From assembly GCF_001679785.1 (NCBI RefSeq), contig NZ_CP016289.1, positions 310,001 through 374,000 of the forward strand: a stretch of 64,000 nt of DNA, written 5' to 3'. Origin of the DNA: Rhizobium leguminosarum (lineage in GTDB: Bacteria > Pseudomonadota > Alphaproteobacteria > Rhizobiales > Rhizobiaceae). The stretch's first letter is position 1. Each line of letters opens with the position of its first letter. Under the pieces are notes generated by a model that ran no database searches, had not been told where the DNA came from, and was given only the letters and a program-made list of their open reading frames with translations. Shown here one piece after another: positions 8,639 to 17,330 of the stretch. The translations under genes and the position numbers were made by a program.

Positions 8639-9746
8639 GGACGTGTTGCAGGGATCAGATTCTGTACGAGATAACCCCACCCTTGGGATTTTTCATACAA
8701 CACGCCGGAATTCTGGACGGCCAAGTTCAGTCATCCGGTTGAGAACGTGGACGCCGATCTTGGCTTCTGTTTTCTGATTGTCGAAGTTCCTCGCTTTGAG
8801 TTTTGGCCCAATGACCGTCTTCCATCTACCCATCTGGGTCTCCACCCGGCTGCGCTGGTTATAGCCGGTGGATTTCTGCCAAGCCATCCGGCCCTTGTTT
8901 TCGATTTCGGCGATATGGCGGTCCCGTACCGTTGGATTGAACGCCGATTGCGGACTTTCAACTGCTGTCTTGGGAGGCGGGATAATGATCTCCACGATCT
9001 CGCCGAAGCGTGTCTCCAGAAGATCACGGGTCGGCGCTCCGTCATAGGCGCCATCAGCGATAAACTTGGCAACTGGGCCATCAATCTGATCCAGAAGACC
9101 TGGCAAAGCGGTCGGATCGCCAACATCATCCGTGGTTAGATCCGCGCAGACAATCTCACCACTAGCAAGATCAAGACCAATGTGAAGCTTGCGCCATCTT
9201 TTACGTTTCACCTTGATTGTGTGCTTGTTTTCCAGCCACTCGCCCTCACCGAAGACTTTTAACCCCGTGCTATCGACCACCAGATAAACAGGACCGGACG
9301 CTCTGGCTCCGGACTTTGTCGACGGCAACGCCAGCCCTTTGCTCCGGCGCGACAGGGTGGAGAAGTCAGGCACGGCAATATCGAACTCCATCAGCGCCGC
9401 AACGCTGCGCATCAGACCTTGGGTCTGGCGTAGCGCCAGCCCGTAGACGACGCGTAGGGTCAAGCACAATGTGATCGCCAGATCCGAGTATTTCGGCTGA
9501 CCGCCCCGCGATCTCCGCCTCGGCGCCGTCCATAAAGCAAGGGCCTCATCACTCACCCACACGGTCAAATCACCACGTTGACGCAGGCTTTCATTATAGG
9601 CCGCCCAATTCGTCACCTTAAACTTCTGCTTGGCTATCTTGTCCCGTCGGTCGGCATTGAACTTATGCGGCATCATCAAAACCCCGATCAGGAGACTGAA
9701 AACCAAAGCCCAATATCAGTCGCCGGGTGATCCGCGCAACAACGCC
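8639..9746 (-). mobile_element. IS5-family element, full copy 1 (1108 bp)
   Basis: A complete element. One end begins GGACGTGTTGCAGGGATCA and the other, read inward, GGCGTTGTTGCGCGGATCA; these are imperfect inverted repeats with 14 of 19 matches. The same 1108-bp unit occurs six times in the window. It is inserted in an IS4-family transposase gene and abuts a truncated, slightly diverged IS5 copy on the right. No target duplication is evident, so flanking material has probably been lost by recombination or deletion. Confidence 0.92.
8693..9676 (-). CDS. IS5-family transposase (copy 1)
   Basis: A 327-residue DDE transposase starting MMPHKFNADRR. Catalytic-core stretches are YLVVDSTGLKVFGEGEWLEN (first Asp), FIADGAYDGAP (second Asp) and RSRVETQMGRWK (Glu). 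The in-frame TTG ten codons upstream is less likely as the start. The same protein is encoded by the other five full copies, with one substitution in copy 5. Confidence 0.93.
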   Translation of the reverse strand: MMPHKFNADRRDKIAKQKFKVTNWAAYNESLRQRGDLTVWVSDEALALWTAPRRRSRGGQPKYSDLAITLCLTLRVVYGLALRQTQGLMRSVAALMEFDIAVPDFSTLSRRSKGLALPSTKSGARASGPVYLVVDSTGLKVFGEGEWLENKHTIKVKRKRWRKLHIGLDLASGEIVCADLTTDDVGDPTALPGLLDQIDGPVAKFIADGAYDGAPTRDLLETRFGEIVEIIIPPPKTAVESPQSAFNPTVRDRHIAEIENKGRMAWQKSTGYNQRSRVETQMGRWKTVIGPKLKARNFDNQKTEAKIGVHVLNRMTELGRPEFRRVV

Positions 9747-10464
9747 GGTCGGCGCTCCGTCATAGGCGCCATCAGCGATAAACTTGGCAACTGGGCCATC
9801 AATCTGATCCAGAAGACCTGGCAAAGCGGTCGGATCGCCAACATCATCCGTGGTTAGATCCGCGCAGACAATCTCACCGCTAGCAAGATCAAGACCAATG
9901 TGAAGCTTGCGCCATCTTTTACGTTTCACCTTGATTGTGTGCTTGTTTTCCAGCCACTCGCCCTCACCGAAGACTTTTAACCCCGTGCTATCGACCACCA
10001 GATAAACAGGACCGGACGCTCTGGCTCCGGACTTTGTCGACGGCAACGCCAGCCCTTTGCTCCGGCGAGACAGGGTGGAGAAGTCAGGCACGGCAATATC
10101 GAACCCCATCAGCGCCGCGACACTGCGCATCAAGCCTTGGGTCTGGCGTAGCGCCAGCCCGTAGACGACGCGTAGGGTCAAGCACAATGTGATCGCCAGA
10201 TCCGAGTATTTCGGCTGACCGCCCCGCGATCTCCGCCTCGGCGCCGTCCATAAAGACAGGGCCTCATCCTTCACCCAGATGGTCAAATCACCACGTTGAC
10301 GTAGGCTTTCATTATATGCCGCCCAATTCGTCACCTTAAACTTCTGCTTGGCTATCTTGTCCCGTCGGTCGGCATTGAACTTATGCGACATCATCAAAAC
10401 CCCGATCAGGAGACTGAAAACCAAAGCCCAATATCAGTCGCCGGGTGATCCGCGCAACAACGCC
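9747..10464 (-). mobile_element. Truncated, diverged IS5-family copy (transposase N-terminal part)
   Basis: The right-hand 718 bp of the same IS5 type, with its terminal repeat at 10464. It encodes about the first 230 residues, with several differences from the full copies (SHKFN for PHKFN, VKDEALSLW for VSDEALALW, GFDIAV for EFDIAV). It is cut at 9747 by full copy 1, showing two successive visits of related elements to one place. Confidence 0.88.
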
Positions 10465-10828
10465 GGCCAGGAAGGCCTTTCGCTGCAGTTCGGCGCACCG
10501 TGCTTCGTGCGTGCGCTTCATTTCCCTGAGGTCATCCGCCGTGAACGTCACACCGTCCCGATCAATCAGCGTTGCATGAGTGCCTCAGATGGCATTCGCA
10601 ATATCTATGCGCTCCTCGGGTGTCATCGAAGATGAGGTAGCGTCTGCTACCTGGTCCTGGTGCCGCCCCGTGTATGTGCGCGGCCTGACGGACCATGGCT
10701 ACAGCATCCGGAGACTCGTCGCTCGGACCCGCCGTGATCTGGGGGCAACCGAGAAACGAGCAGCGATGACTGGCCCGCAGCGCGACGGCCATTTTGGTCT
10801 TCGGTGAGAATTCGTCTCGTTTGTTCAT
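10465..10828 (-). pseudogene. HNH-nuclease-like gene, frameshifted, with an internal stop, and cut by IS5
   Basis: On the minus strand, after MNKRDEFSPKTKMAVALRAS, comes HRCSFLGCPQITAGPSDES, a block containing CxxxxC and then QAAHIHGAAPG, typical of a family of HNH-type nucleases. After PGPGSRRY the reading moves to another frame (MTPEERIDIANAI), meets a TGA where the family has Trp, and continues with HATLIDRDGVTFTADDLREM and KRTHE. The IS5 fragment then cuts it at 10464. The gene follows the HipA gene by 55 bp on the same strand, so both may once have been co-transcribed. Family recognition is from motif memory. Confidence 0.6.
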
Positions 10829-10883
10829 AGGTCGCCATGGCAAGGTACAATGCAAATTATAGCCGAGTCGCAATAGATCGAGG

Positions 10884-12725
10884 CTATGCAAAAGTTTCCA
10901 GCCGCTCGCGGACAATCGCACGCATCTGGGCCGCCCGATCGGCAGCTGCGGAACCATCGGTCAGCGGCGGCGGCAGGGCGAGATCGTCCAGGCCGCGCGC
11001 AAGTGCTGCGACCAGTTCATCCATGGCCGTATCCGCCGCCGTCACCGAAATGCCCACCGTCGCCGCGAAACGCTTGAAATCCGCTCTCTTCAGCCGTTCG
11101 TCCTTGCCGGTGATTTTGAGCGCCAGGTGATCGTGCTGCATGTTCGGAAACACCCGTGTTGTCACCGCATCGTAGAGCGGCGCCATACGCACTGAGTTGA
11201 AATGTCTGCTGCCGGGTTCTGCGATTTTCAGCACCGCCATGTTCTTCAGGTGCATGTCGCCATCGGCGATCAGCCAGGCGAACAGCGCCCGCTTCAAGAG
11301 CAGCAGCAGATCCGCGTCGGCGTCGGTCGAAAGTGGACGCAGAGCGCCCGCGATCCGCTCCATGGTGCCTGTGTATTTATCTTCGGCCCGCACGCCGAGA
11401 AGGGACGCCATATCCTCAAGCGCCAGCCGTCGCATGTCGTCATGACTGGTGCGGATATCGAACCGCTCGACCGCAAGGGCCGCCGGCATGCTATCCGGCA
11501 TGACAACAAGCGCAATCGCCGGAACCGTGAATCCGGCCGCGCGGCCCAGCTCCATGGATTGCCATTCGATCGCGGGTAGCGCCTCGAATCCCGACGTGCC
11601 GGCAGGCTTCAGAATATGCGTGAACGGCTTGTCCGTGCTCGGCATCAGGGTGCCGCCCGCATCAAGGAACATCGGCGCCTTGATCTGGACGCCCGACAGG
11701 CGCGGCGTCGCGCCGGTCGCAAAGATCCGCGCCAGATTCTGTTCGAATGTATCCTGGATGCTGCCGCGGCCGGGACCGGCATAGGTTCCCGTGAACATAC
11801 GATCCGCCGTATAATGGCTCAACCTCGTCAGCAGAATATCGGCCGGCAGGGTATCCAGCTCATTCGCCCGTTCCACGATCGTGATATTCGACATATAGCG
11901 CTTGCCCGTGCGCAGCTCTGCCCGTTCGTCAGGATTGTTGAGCACTTTGCCAAGCCAGCCCTCCGGCAGCAGCGATTCAATGAAAGGCGGCAGTTTGCCA
12001 GGCGTGGTCGGACGGACGAGCGGCGGGCCTTTCGGATCGGACCCATGCCATCGCCATTCAAAGCCGTCATGCACCAGGTTGCCGATCGGCGCGCCGTGCC
12101 ACGCGACAACCAGATCCAGAGCGGCCTGATTGGCGACGGCGGCGACGGCGCCGGGTTTGCGTTTCAGGAAGCGCTCGGCCTGGCTGCCTTCATCAAGCCA
12201 GTCATTGTCACGGGCGAGCTTGAACACCGCATCGGCGGCATTGTCCGGGCTGCCATATTCTTCGATCAGGCGGGCGGCTATTGCCTCTCTCATCGCTTCG
12301 TCGAAGGATGCGGCATGTTCGCTGCGAATGCGGAAGGCTTCAAGAAAACGCTGCCGCAGCGAGGACACATCGACGCGGAATTCGCCCATATCGTCGCCAA
12401 CTGTGGCTTGCGCGACGGACGGGTGGTCCGGCGCTTTGTTCTGGATGATTTCGAGCGCCCTGATGCGCTGTCGCTGCACGCGGCGGCCGGTCAGGAACAG
12501 GCGGCCATCGCGCATCGGACCGAGGAGTACAGCGCTGGCGGCCGACAAGTAGGCGTTCGGATAGAGATATTTGGCGATGCGTACCGCGTGGGTCAGCAGT
12601 GTCTGGTCTATATCGTCGTCAGCATTTACATAGATGCCGCGCATTAACTGGATGAGCTTGCCTGCCTCCGCCTGCCGATGGGCGCGGGTTTTATCGATGT
12701 TTTCGCCGACGAGATGAAGGGGCAT
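10884..12725 (-). CDS. HipA-family serine/threonine kinase with an extra N-terminal winged-helix-like domain
   Basis: A 613-residue protein, longer than classical HipA (about 440). The first ~90 residues (AHRQAEAGKLIQLMRGIYVN, then LLTHAVRIAKYLYPNAYLS) resemble the AbiEi-type winged-helix domain of abortive-infection regulators. The rest is HipA-like: an N-terminal subdomain near 205-300, an ATP-binding segment HILKPAG, AVERFDIR, the catalytic loop DGDMHLKN and the metal-binding MAPLYDAV. HipA toxins phosphorylate glutamyl-tRNA synthetase; here no separate HipB is adjacent, and the N-terminal domain may take over DNA binding. The start at 12725 lies next to an inverted repeat that could be an autoregulatory operator. 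The frame is intact. Confidence 0.85.
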   Translation of the reverse strand: MPLHLVGENIDKTRAHRQAEAGKLIQLMRGIYVNADDDIDQTLLTHAVRIAKYLYPNAYLSAASAVLLGPMRDGRLFLTGRRVQRQRIRALEIIQNKAPDHPSVAQATVGDDMGEFRVDVSSLRQRFLEAFRIRSEHAASFDEAMREAIAARLIEEYGSPDNAADAVFKLARDNDWLDEGSQAERFLKRKPGAVAAVANQAALDLVVAWHGAPIGNLVHDGFEWRWHGSDPKGPPLVRPTTPGKLPPFIESLLPEGWLGKVLNNPDERAELRTGKRYMSNITIVERANELDTLPADILLTRLSHYTADRMFTGTYAGPGRGSIQDTFEQNLARIFATGATPRLSGVQIKAPMFLDAGGTLMPSTDKPFTHILKPAGTSGFEALPAIEWQSMELGRAAGFTVPAIALVVMPDSMPAALAVERFDIRTSHDDMRRLALEDMASLLGVRAEDKYTGTMERIAGALRPLSTDADADLLLLLKRALFAWLIADGDMHLKNMAVLKIAEPGSRHFNSVRMAPLYDAVTTRVFPNMQHDHLALKITGKDERLKRADFKRFAATVGISVTAADTAMDELVAALARGLDDLALPPPLTDGSAAADRAAQMRAIVRERLETFA

Positions 12726-12729
12726 AGAT

Positions 12730-12764
12730 GTAACTTTCGTGCATTTCAGATACGCGGAAGCTAC
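12730..12764. promoter_or_regulatory. Imperfect inverted repeat just upstream of the HipA-family gene, possible operator
   Basis: GTAACTTTCGTG (12730-12741) faces CGCGGAAGCTAC (12753-12764): 12-bp arms with nine matches around an 11-bp spacer. It begins 5 bp upstream of the HipA-family ATG, where an autorepressor would block transcription. This is inferred from position and symmetry only. Confidence 0.4.
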
Positions 12765-13096
12765 ATCACCTTCTCTCAGATTTCAAGATTATTGTCACTA
12801 TTACGTATGCCAAACACGCGATAGTTACAGCTTTCGGTATTCCAAGCGTCGGCGTCTAGTGGCTAAACCACTGATTTATAAATGGACTCCCTACTCTAAT
12901 TCCATAATTAGTCTCACGCTACTTTCGTTATCATGTTGAAAATTAACGGTTAAAAGGAATATTTCCCGATGTGGCGTGTTGCCGCGTTTGGGTCTCTTGG
13001 CCCGCGGAAAAAAGCTTCCGCCCGGTCGCCGATCGTCATGTGCCTAGCCTCTGCGACAACGAAAGCAACCAATCCCGCTCTCTTGTGATGGCGTCC
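12765..13096. other. Intergenic region, no gene recognised
   Basis: 332 bp between the HipA-family gene and an IS5-type element. AT-rich in the first half. A motif GTTACAGCTTTCGG near 12825 partly repeats the half-site of the preceding inverted repeat. No coding sequence is supported. Confidence 0.5.
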
Positions 13097-14197
13097 GGCG
13101 TTGGTGCACGGACCGTTTAGCGTTCTGAGTTAGGCAGGAGGGAACCGCAACAGCTCTTGTCGTTTAGTCATGCCTTTCAAACACAATGCCAGCCGTCGTC
13201 ATCACATTGAGAAGACGAAGTTCAGGGTGACGAACTGGCCGGAGTATGAAGCAGGACTTCGTCGGCGTGGCAGCCTGACCTTGTGGCTGACACCGGAAGC
13301 CCTGTCCAAATGGTATGCTCCAAGACGCAAGACCCGCGGCGGCCAGCACCGTTATTCAGATCTGGCAATCGAGACCACCTTGACGCTGGGCCTGGTGTTT
13401 GGCTTGCGGCATCGCCAGGCAGAAGGCTTGTTGGAATCGGTGCTGCAATTGATGGGCTTAGCGCTTGCCGTCCCCGATCACACCACGCTGAGCCGTCGGG
13501 CGCGCGCATGGCGATCTGCCGGGAAGCGGCCCGAAAATCAGGTTCCACCTGCCGGACCGTTGCATGTTCTGGTGGACAGCACCGGCCGACAGGTTTACGG
13601 CGCGGGCCAGTGGCTGGAGGAGAAGCATGGCGCCAGATCCCGCCGAGGTTGGCGAAAGCTGCATCTGGCACTGGATGCCGATAGCGGCGAGATCGTTGCC
13701 CATACCCTGACGGATCAGGATGCTGGCGATGTCTCTCAAGTTGCGCCACTCCTCGACCAGATTGGCGGTCCGATCGTACAGTTCACAGCCGACGGTGCCT
13801 ATGATGGAAAACCTACATAGGACGCAGTCATCGATCATAGCGCGGCGGCGGCTGTCGTCATTCCGCCTCGCGCCAACGCGGTCGAGCCAAGCGACGATAG
13901 ACCTCCCGGCCAACGGAACCGGCATATCGCCGCAATCAACAGTGACGGCCGGATGAAATGGCAGGTCTCTACCGGCTACGGCAAACGCTCGCTGGTTGAG
14001 ACGGCAATCGGGCGATACAAGTCCATCATCGGGCGGCGTCTGCGGGCCAGGTCGCTGCCTGGTCAGCAGACCGAAGTCGCCATCGGCTGCGCCGTCCTCA
14101 ACCGCATGCTTGCTTGCGCACGCCCGAAAGCCGTCCGCCGCAAGGCAGCCACCCCATAGTCAGCCGTTTCAAAGATCCACATCCGTGCACCAACGCC
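13097..14197 (+). mobile_element. Second IS5-family element type (1101 bp)
   Basis: Bounded by a perfect 16-bp inverted repeat, GGCGTTGGTGCACGGA at 13097-13112 and its complement at 14182-14197. It is distinct from the 1108-bp IS5 element. A fragment of the same type occurs at 39680-40026 next to traB. Confidence 0.85.
13170..14159 (+). pseudogene. IS5-family transposase with a single in-frame amber stop
   Basis: The frame codes for a transposase of about 329 residues starting MPFKHNASRRHHIEKTKFRV, with catalytic stretches HVLVDSTGRQVYG, FTADGAYDG and KRSLVETAIGRYK. A TAG at 13818-13820 interrupts it directly after ADGAYDGKPT; the same frame then continues to the normal end. One point mutation would explain it. 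Confidence 0.88.
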
Positions 14198-14291
14198 ATG
14201 CAACAGTGCTCCAATTTGTTAACAAAAATTAGACATTGACCAATGACTAATATCCGATATTTGCCCGCCAAGAAAAGGCAATGGAGTTTGC

Positions 14292-15053
14292 ATGGCCCCG
14301 ATCTTCCTCGTCGACCTCGACGACACGCTGTTCCGTTCGCGTCGCAAGCTTCCCGGCTTCACCGACGGACAACTTACTCTGGGCGCGCGCGTCCTCGACC
14401 CCGACGCTCCTGCTAGCAAGCACTCGTATATGACGCCGACGCAAAAGGCGCTGGTGGACTGGTTGCTACGCACGACACAAGTCATCCCGGTGACTGCACG
14501 CGGGACGGACTCCTACGCCAATGTGCAGATACCCTTCTCCAGCTATGCTATCGTCGCTAACGGTGCGGTCATCCTCGATCCCGACGGCAAGCCCGACGCC
14601 GAATGGCGCGACATGGTCGAGGCGCAGCTTCTTCCCTTTGCGGACTATTTTTCGGAGCTTCTCGACGCGGCCAGAGCAAAAAGCGCCGACCTCGGAGTTT
14701 CCATGCGCTGCTGGCCCGTGCTCGAGGATGGCGTGGCGACCTACCTTGTTTTCAAGGAGAACGACAGCGGCGACGGATCGCGTCTCCAGGAAATCGTGCC
14801 TGTCGTCGACAGGGAAGGCTGGATCCGCCACCACAACGGCAACAACCTGGCGCTCATTCCACCAGTCATCTCAAAGCGTCTCGCGACAAACTTCCTGCTT
14901 GACAGATTTCGTGCTGACGAACCCGATCGCCCGGTCTTCGGCCTCGGCGACAGCACCAGCGACATGTCATACATGTCTGTATGCGACTGGTGGGGGGCTC
15001 CGCGCGAATCGCAGCTGACAGATCTCGTCACAGCGGCACTATCGGCTCGTTGA
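14292..15053 (+). CDS. HAD-superfamily hydrolase (sucrose-phosphatase-like, C2-cap type)
   Basis: A 253-residue phosphatase-like protein. HAD motif I is FLVDLDDTLF at the N-terminus (both aspartates present). Motif II is VIPVTARG near residue 70, the motif III lysine is probably in ISKRLA, and motif IV is FGLGDSTSDMSYM near 216. The cap between motifs II and III fits class IIB HADs such as sucrose-6-phosphate or mannosyl-3-phosphoglycerate phosphatases; the substrate cannot be told. It stands alone between IS elements, so no operon context helps. It appears intact. Confidence 0.78.
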   Translation: MAPIFLVDLDDTLFRSRRKLPGFTDGQLTLGARVLDPDAPASKHSYMTPTQKALVDWLLRTTQVIPVTARGTDSYANVQIPFSSYAIVANGAVILDPDGKPDAEWRDMVEAQLLPFADYFSELLDAARAKSADLGVSMRCWPVLEDGVATYLVFKENDSGDGSRLQEIVPVVDREGWIRHHNGNNLALIPPVISKRLATNFLLDRFRADEPDRPVFGLGDSTSDMSYMSVCDWWGAPRESQLTDLVTAALSAR

Positions 15054-15211
15054 GCAGTAGACATCGTCGCCTCGAAAGGTCCCGCGATCCACGGGAACAC
15101 AGGGCTTTCCACGGTTGGACCGTTTACGGAATTTCAGATGCGCGTTTTTTTGAAGATAGCGGCTATGAGCTTCTTCAATCTTTGGCACCATCTTCCCGCG
15201 CGATGGTAACC

Positions 15212-15320
15212 GGCGTTGTTGCGCGGATCACCCGTCGACTGATATTGAGCGGTGGTTTTCAGTCTCAAGTTTTCAGTCTCCTGATCCGGATTTCGACGAT
15301 GCCGCACAAGTTCAATGCCG
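15212..15320 (+). mobile_element. Terminal fragment of an IS5-family variant
   Basis: Right-end sequence, GGCGTTGTTGCGCGGATCAC followed by the start of a transposase (MPHKFNAE). It closely matches the left part of the variant element at 50911. It is cut within the first codons of the transposase, next to an IS6-like terminal motif (GGTTCTGTCGCAAAAC at about 15319). Confidence 0.75.
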
Positions 15321-15453
15321 AGGTTCTGTCGCAAAACTTTTCACCGGGTTTTGCAACCAGTATGTTAGGCGTAGATCCGGGTTGAAGATGAGCAGGCAGA
15401 TTGAGTTTCCCGATGATCGGGGCCGGAACCGCTTCGGCTCGAAAGGAAGAGAT

Positions 15454-15546
15454 ATGACCAAGCCCACAACCAATCCTCGCCAGACCGCCCGGGTCGTTCA
15501 GCTCCGCAAGGGCGCTACCGTCGAAATGGTCCGCCTCACCTGTGAT
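15454..15546 (+). pseudogene. 5' fragment of an unrecognised small gene, cut by IS3
   Basis: An ATG preceded by GAAAGGAAGAG starts MTKPTTNPRQTARVVQLRKG, followed by ATVEMVRLTCD, where IS3-type terminal sequence begins. The ribosome site and codon pattern look real, but I do not recognise the family. Confidence 0.35.
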
Positions 15547-15703
15547 CTGAACCCTTCAAACTGGACCAGTTTTGGTTAGAGTTTTCCGGTGCATTTTCCT
15601 GGCTGGGAAAGGAACGGAAGACGATGAAGGCATCGCAATTTTCGGACGCGCAGAAGGCGTTCATTCTGAAGCAAGGTGATGAAGGTGTCTCGCTTGCTGA
15701 GAT
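15547..15703 (+). mobile_element. IS3-family 5' fragment (left end and start of orfA)
   Basis: An IS3-type left end is followed at 15624 by MKASQFSDAQKAFILKQGDE, the start of an IS3-family orfA. It is cut at 15703 by the IS6-family element. Confidence 0.75.
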
Positions 15704-16523
15704 GGCACTGTAAAGTTATCAGCGGATTGATGCAGCGATAGCTGGCCGGGACGGCTGTCAGGCTGCGGCGACACACGCGATTTTGTTCCAGATTTGCATG
15801 GCGGCGTTACGCAGGTCTCGATGTTGAGCCGATGACAGCGTATTGCGGGGAAAGTGGAACAGGTTGGCAATCGGATCATGGATGGAAACGAACCGCTGGA
15901 GCTGGCGTGCCGACTTGAAGCGTTTCATGGTCCTTTCGCGTCGTCGGGTCGGCTGGTGCGAATTTTCCGCTCGATTATTGAGGCCTTTGTGCGACCGGTG
16001 TTCGACACCGGGCATGAGGTCGCGCCTGGCGGCATCATAGGACCGGAGCTTGTCGGTGATCATGACCCGTGGTGTCCGCCCTTGAGCCTTCAGCAACTTA
16101 CGCATCAGACGCTTTGCCGCCTTGCCATTTCGGCGGCTTTGCACCAGTACTTCGAGGACGAAGCCGTCCTGATCGACCGCACGCCAGAGCCACTGCTTCT
16201 TGCCATTGATGGCCACCACACATTCGTCGAGATGCCATTTGTCGCCCAGGCAGCCGGCCGACCGTCGCTTGATCTCCCGGGCGAAATGCCGTCCGAATTT
16301 CTCCGCCCAGCTTCGAACGGTCTGATGCGTGACGATGATGCCGCGGGACGCCAGCATGTCCTCAACCATGCGCAGGCTGAGCGGAAAGCGAAGGTAGAGC
16401 CATACCGCGTGCGCAATGATCTCAGCGGGATAGCGGTGGCGACGATAAAGCGGATCACGAGCAACTTCTGACATGGCCCATGTACGCACATCTTCATCAG
16501 CCGTCGGTTAACTTTACGGTGCC
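15704..16523 (-). mobile_element. IS6-family element, complete copy A (820 bp)
   Basis: Ends are GGCACTGTAAAGTTA (15704) and the complement of GGCACCGTAAAGTTA (16523), the usual GGCACTG-type IS6 terminal repeat. The 8 bp on each side differ, so there is no target duplication. It is the uninterrupted version of the element found split at 21034 and 35179, in opposite orientation to both. Confidence 0.92.
15758..16474 (-). CDS. IS6-family transposase (copy A)
   Basis: A 238-residue transposase from MSEVARDPLYRR; five codons upstream is another ATG. It has the DDE core: WHLDECVVAINGKKQWLWRA (first Asp), the MITDKLRSYDAARRDL block and the glutamate in NRAENSHQPTRRRERTMKRF. Intact. Confidence 0.93.
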   Translation of the reverse strand: MSEVARDPLYRRHRYPAEIIAHAVWLYLRFPLSLRMVEDMLASRGIIVTHQTVRSWAEKFGRHFAREIKRRSAGCLGDKWHLDECVVAINGKKQWLWRAVDQDGFVLEVLVQSRRNGKAAKRLMRKLLKAQGRTPRVMITDKLRSYDAARRDLMPGVEHRSHKGLNNRAENSHQPTRRRERTMKRFKSARQLQRFVSIHDPIANLFHFPRNTLSSAQHRDLRNAAMQIWNKIACVAAA

Positions 16524-16534
16524 AGCTCGGCGCC

Positions 16535-16752
16535 ATGAACCTGAATCCTGTCAGCTACAAACGGCATCGCTTTCCGCCCACTTTGATCGCCCATGCGGTC
16601 TGGCTCTACACCAGATTTCCGCTGAGCCTGCGACTGGTCGAAGAAATGCTGCTGGAGCGCGGCATCGTGGTTTCCTATGAGACGATCCGGTGTTGGGCGA
16701 GGAAGTTCGGCCCGGATTATGCGCGCCGCTTGCGGCGGAAGGCGCCAAGCCC
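16535..16752 (+). pseudogene. IS6-family transposase N-terminal fragment (plus strand)
   Basis: MNLNPVSYKRHRFPPTLIAH, followed by a zinc-ribbon/HTH-like N-terminal region of an IS6 transposase different from copy A. It ends at about ARRLRRKAPSP, where it meets a second IS6 fragment on the other strand. Confidence 0.8.
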
Positions 16753-17009
16753 AGATGCCAGATATCCTTCCGCGACGGCTTCTTTCTAGGCAACTGCTTG
16801 GCGTAGGCTGCCCCGAATTTGCGGCCCCATCGCCGTATCGTTTCGTAAGAGACGACGATACCGCGCTCCAGCAACATTTCCTCGACCAGCCGCAGGCTCA
16901 ACGGGAACCGGAAATACAGCCAGACCGCACGGGCGATAATCTGCGGTGGAAATCGGTGGTTCTTGTAGCTGATGGTCGATGAGGTCATCTCAACCGTATT
17001 ATCCGCCAC
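16753..17009 (-). pseudogene. IS6-family transposase N-terminal fragment (minus strand)
   Basis: From the minus strand, MADNTVEMTSSTISYKNHRF and the following ~80 residues (to RKDIWHLG) are an IS6 transposase start. It faces the plus-strand fragment tail to tail, with both C-terminal catalytic parts missing. Confidence 0.8.
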
Positions 17010-17072
17010 CCGTTAAGTTGCCGACAACGTGACATCGCCGGTAAGTGCCTTCATGCTCAAGCACGGGCGCGT

Positions 17073-17330
17073 CTACTGGCGGTAGATGCGAACGTCGTAA
17101 AGCTCCTCCCTTCCTCCATTGTATATAGCCGTGCAGCGCTGCCCTCCGACAGTGAAAGTTGTCATTTCCCGGGAAATGCTCGGGAGTACATTATTCCAGT
17201 GCATTTGGCGCAACATGGTTACGTCCGCCCGGATGCCGTCGACCCAATTTGGAGGGAGGTATTGACCGAGTTCGACGGGAAGTGGCTGACTATATGTCGG
17301 GCCGAATAGCGATGACCCGAGGCCTTGATC
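17073..17330 (-). pseudogene. C-terminal fragment of an unrecognised protein, 5' end cut by IS5
   Basis: About 85 residues on the minus strand ending at 17073, including LFGPTYSQPLPVELGQYLPP and TFTVGGQRCTAIYNGGREEL. The 5' end is removed by IS5 copy 2. Composition looks like a real, possibly secreted or periplasmic, protein, but I do not recognise it. Confidence 0.4.
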
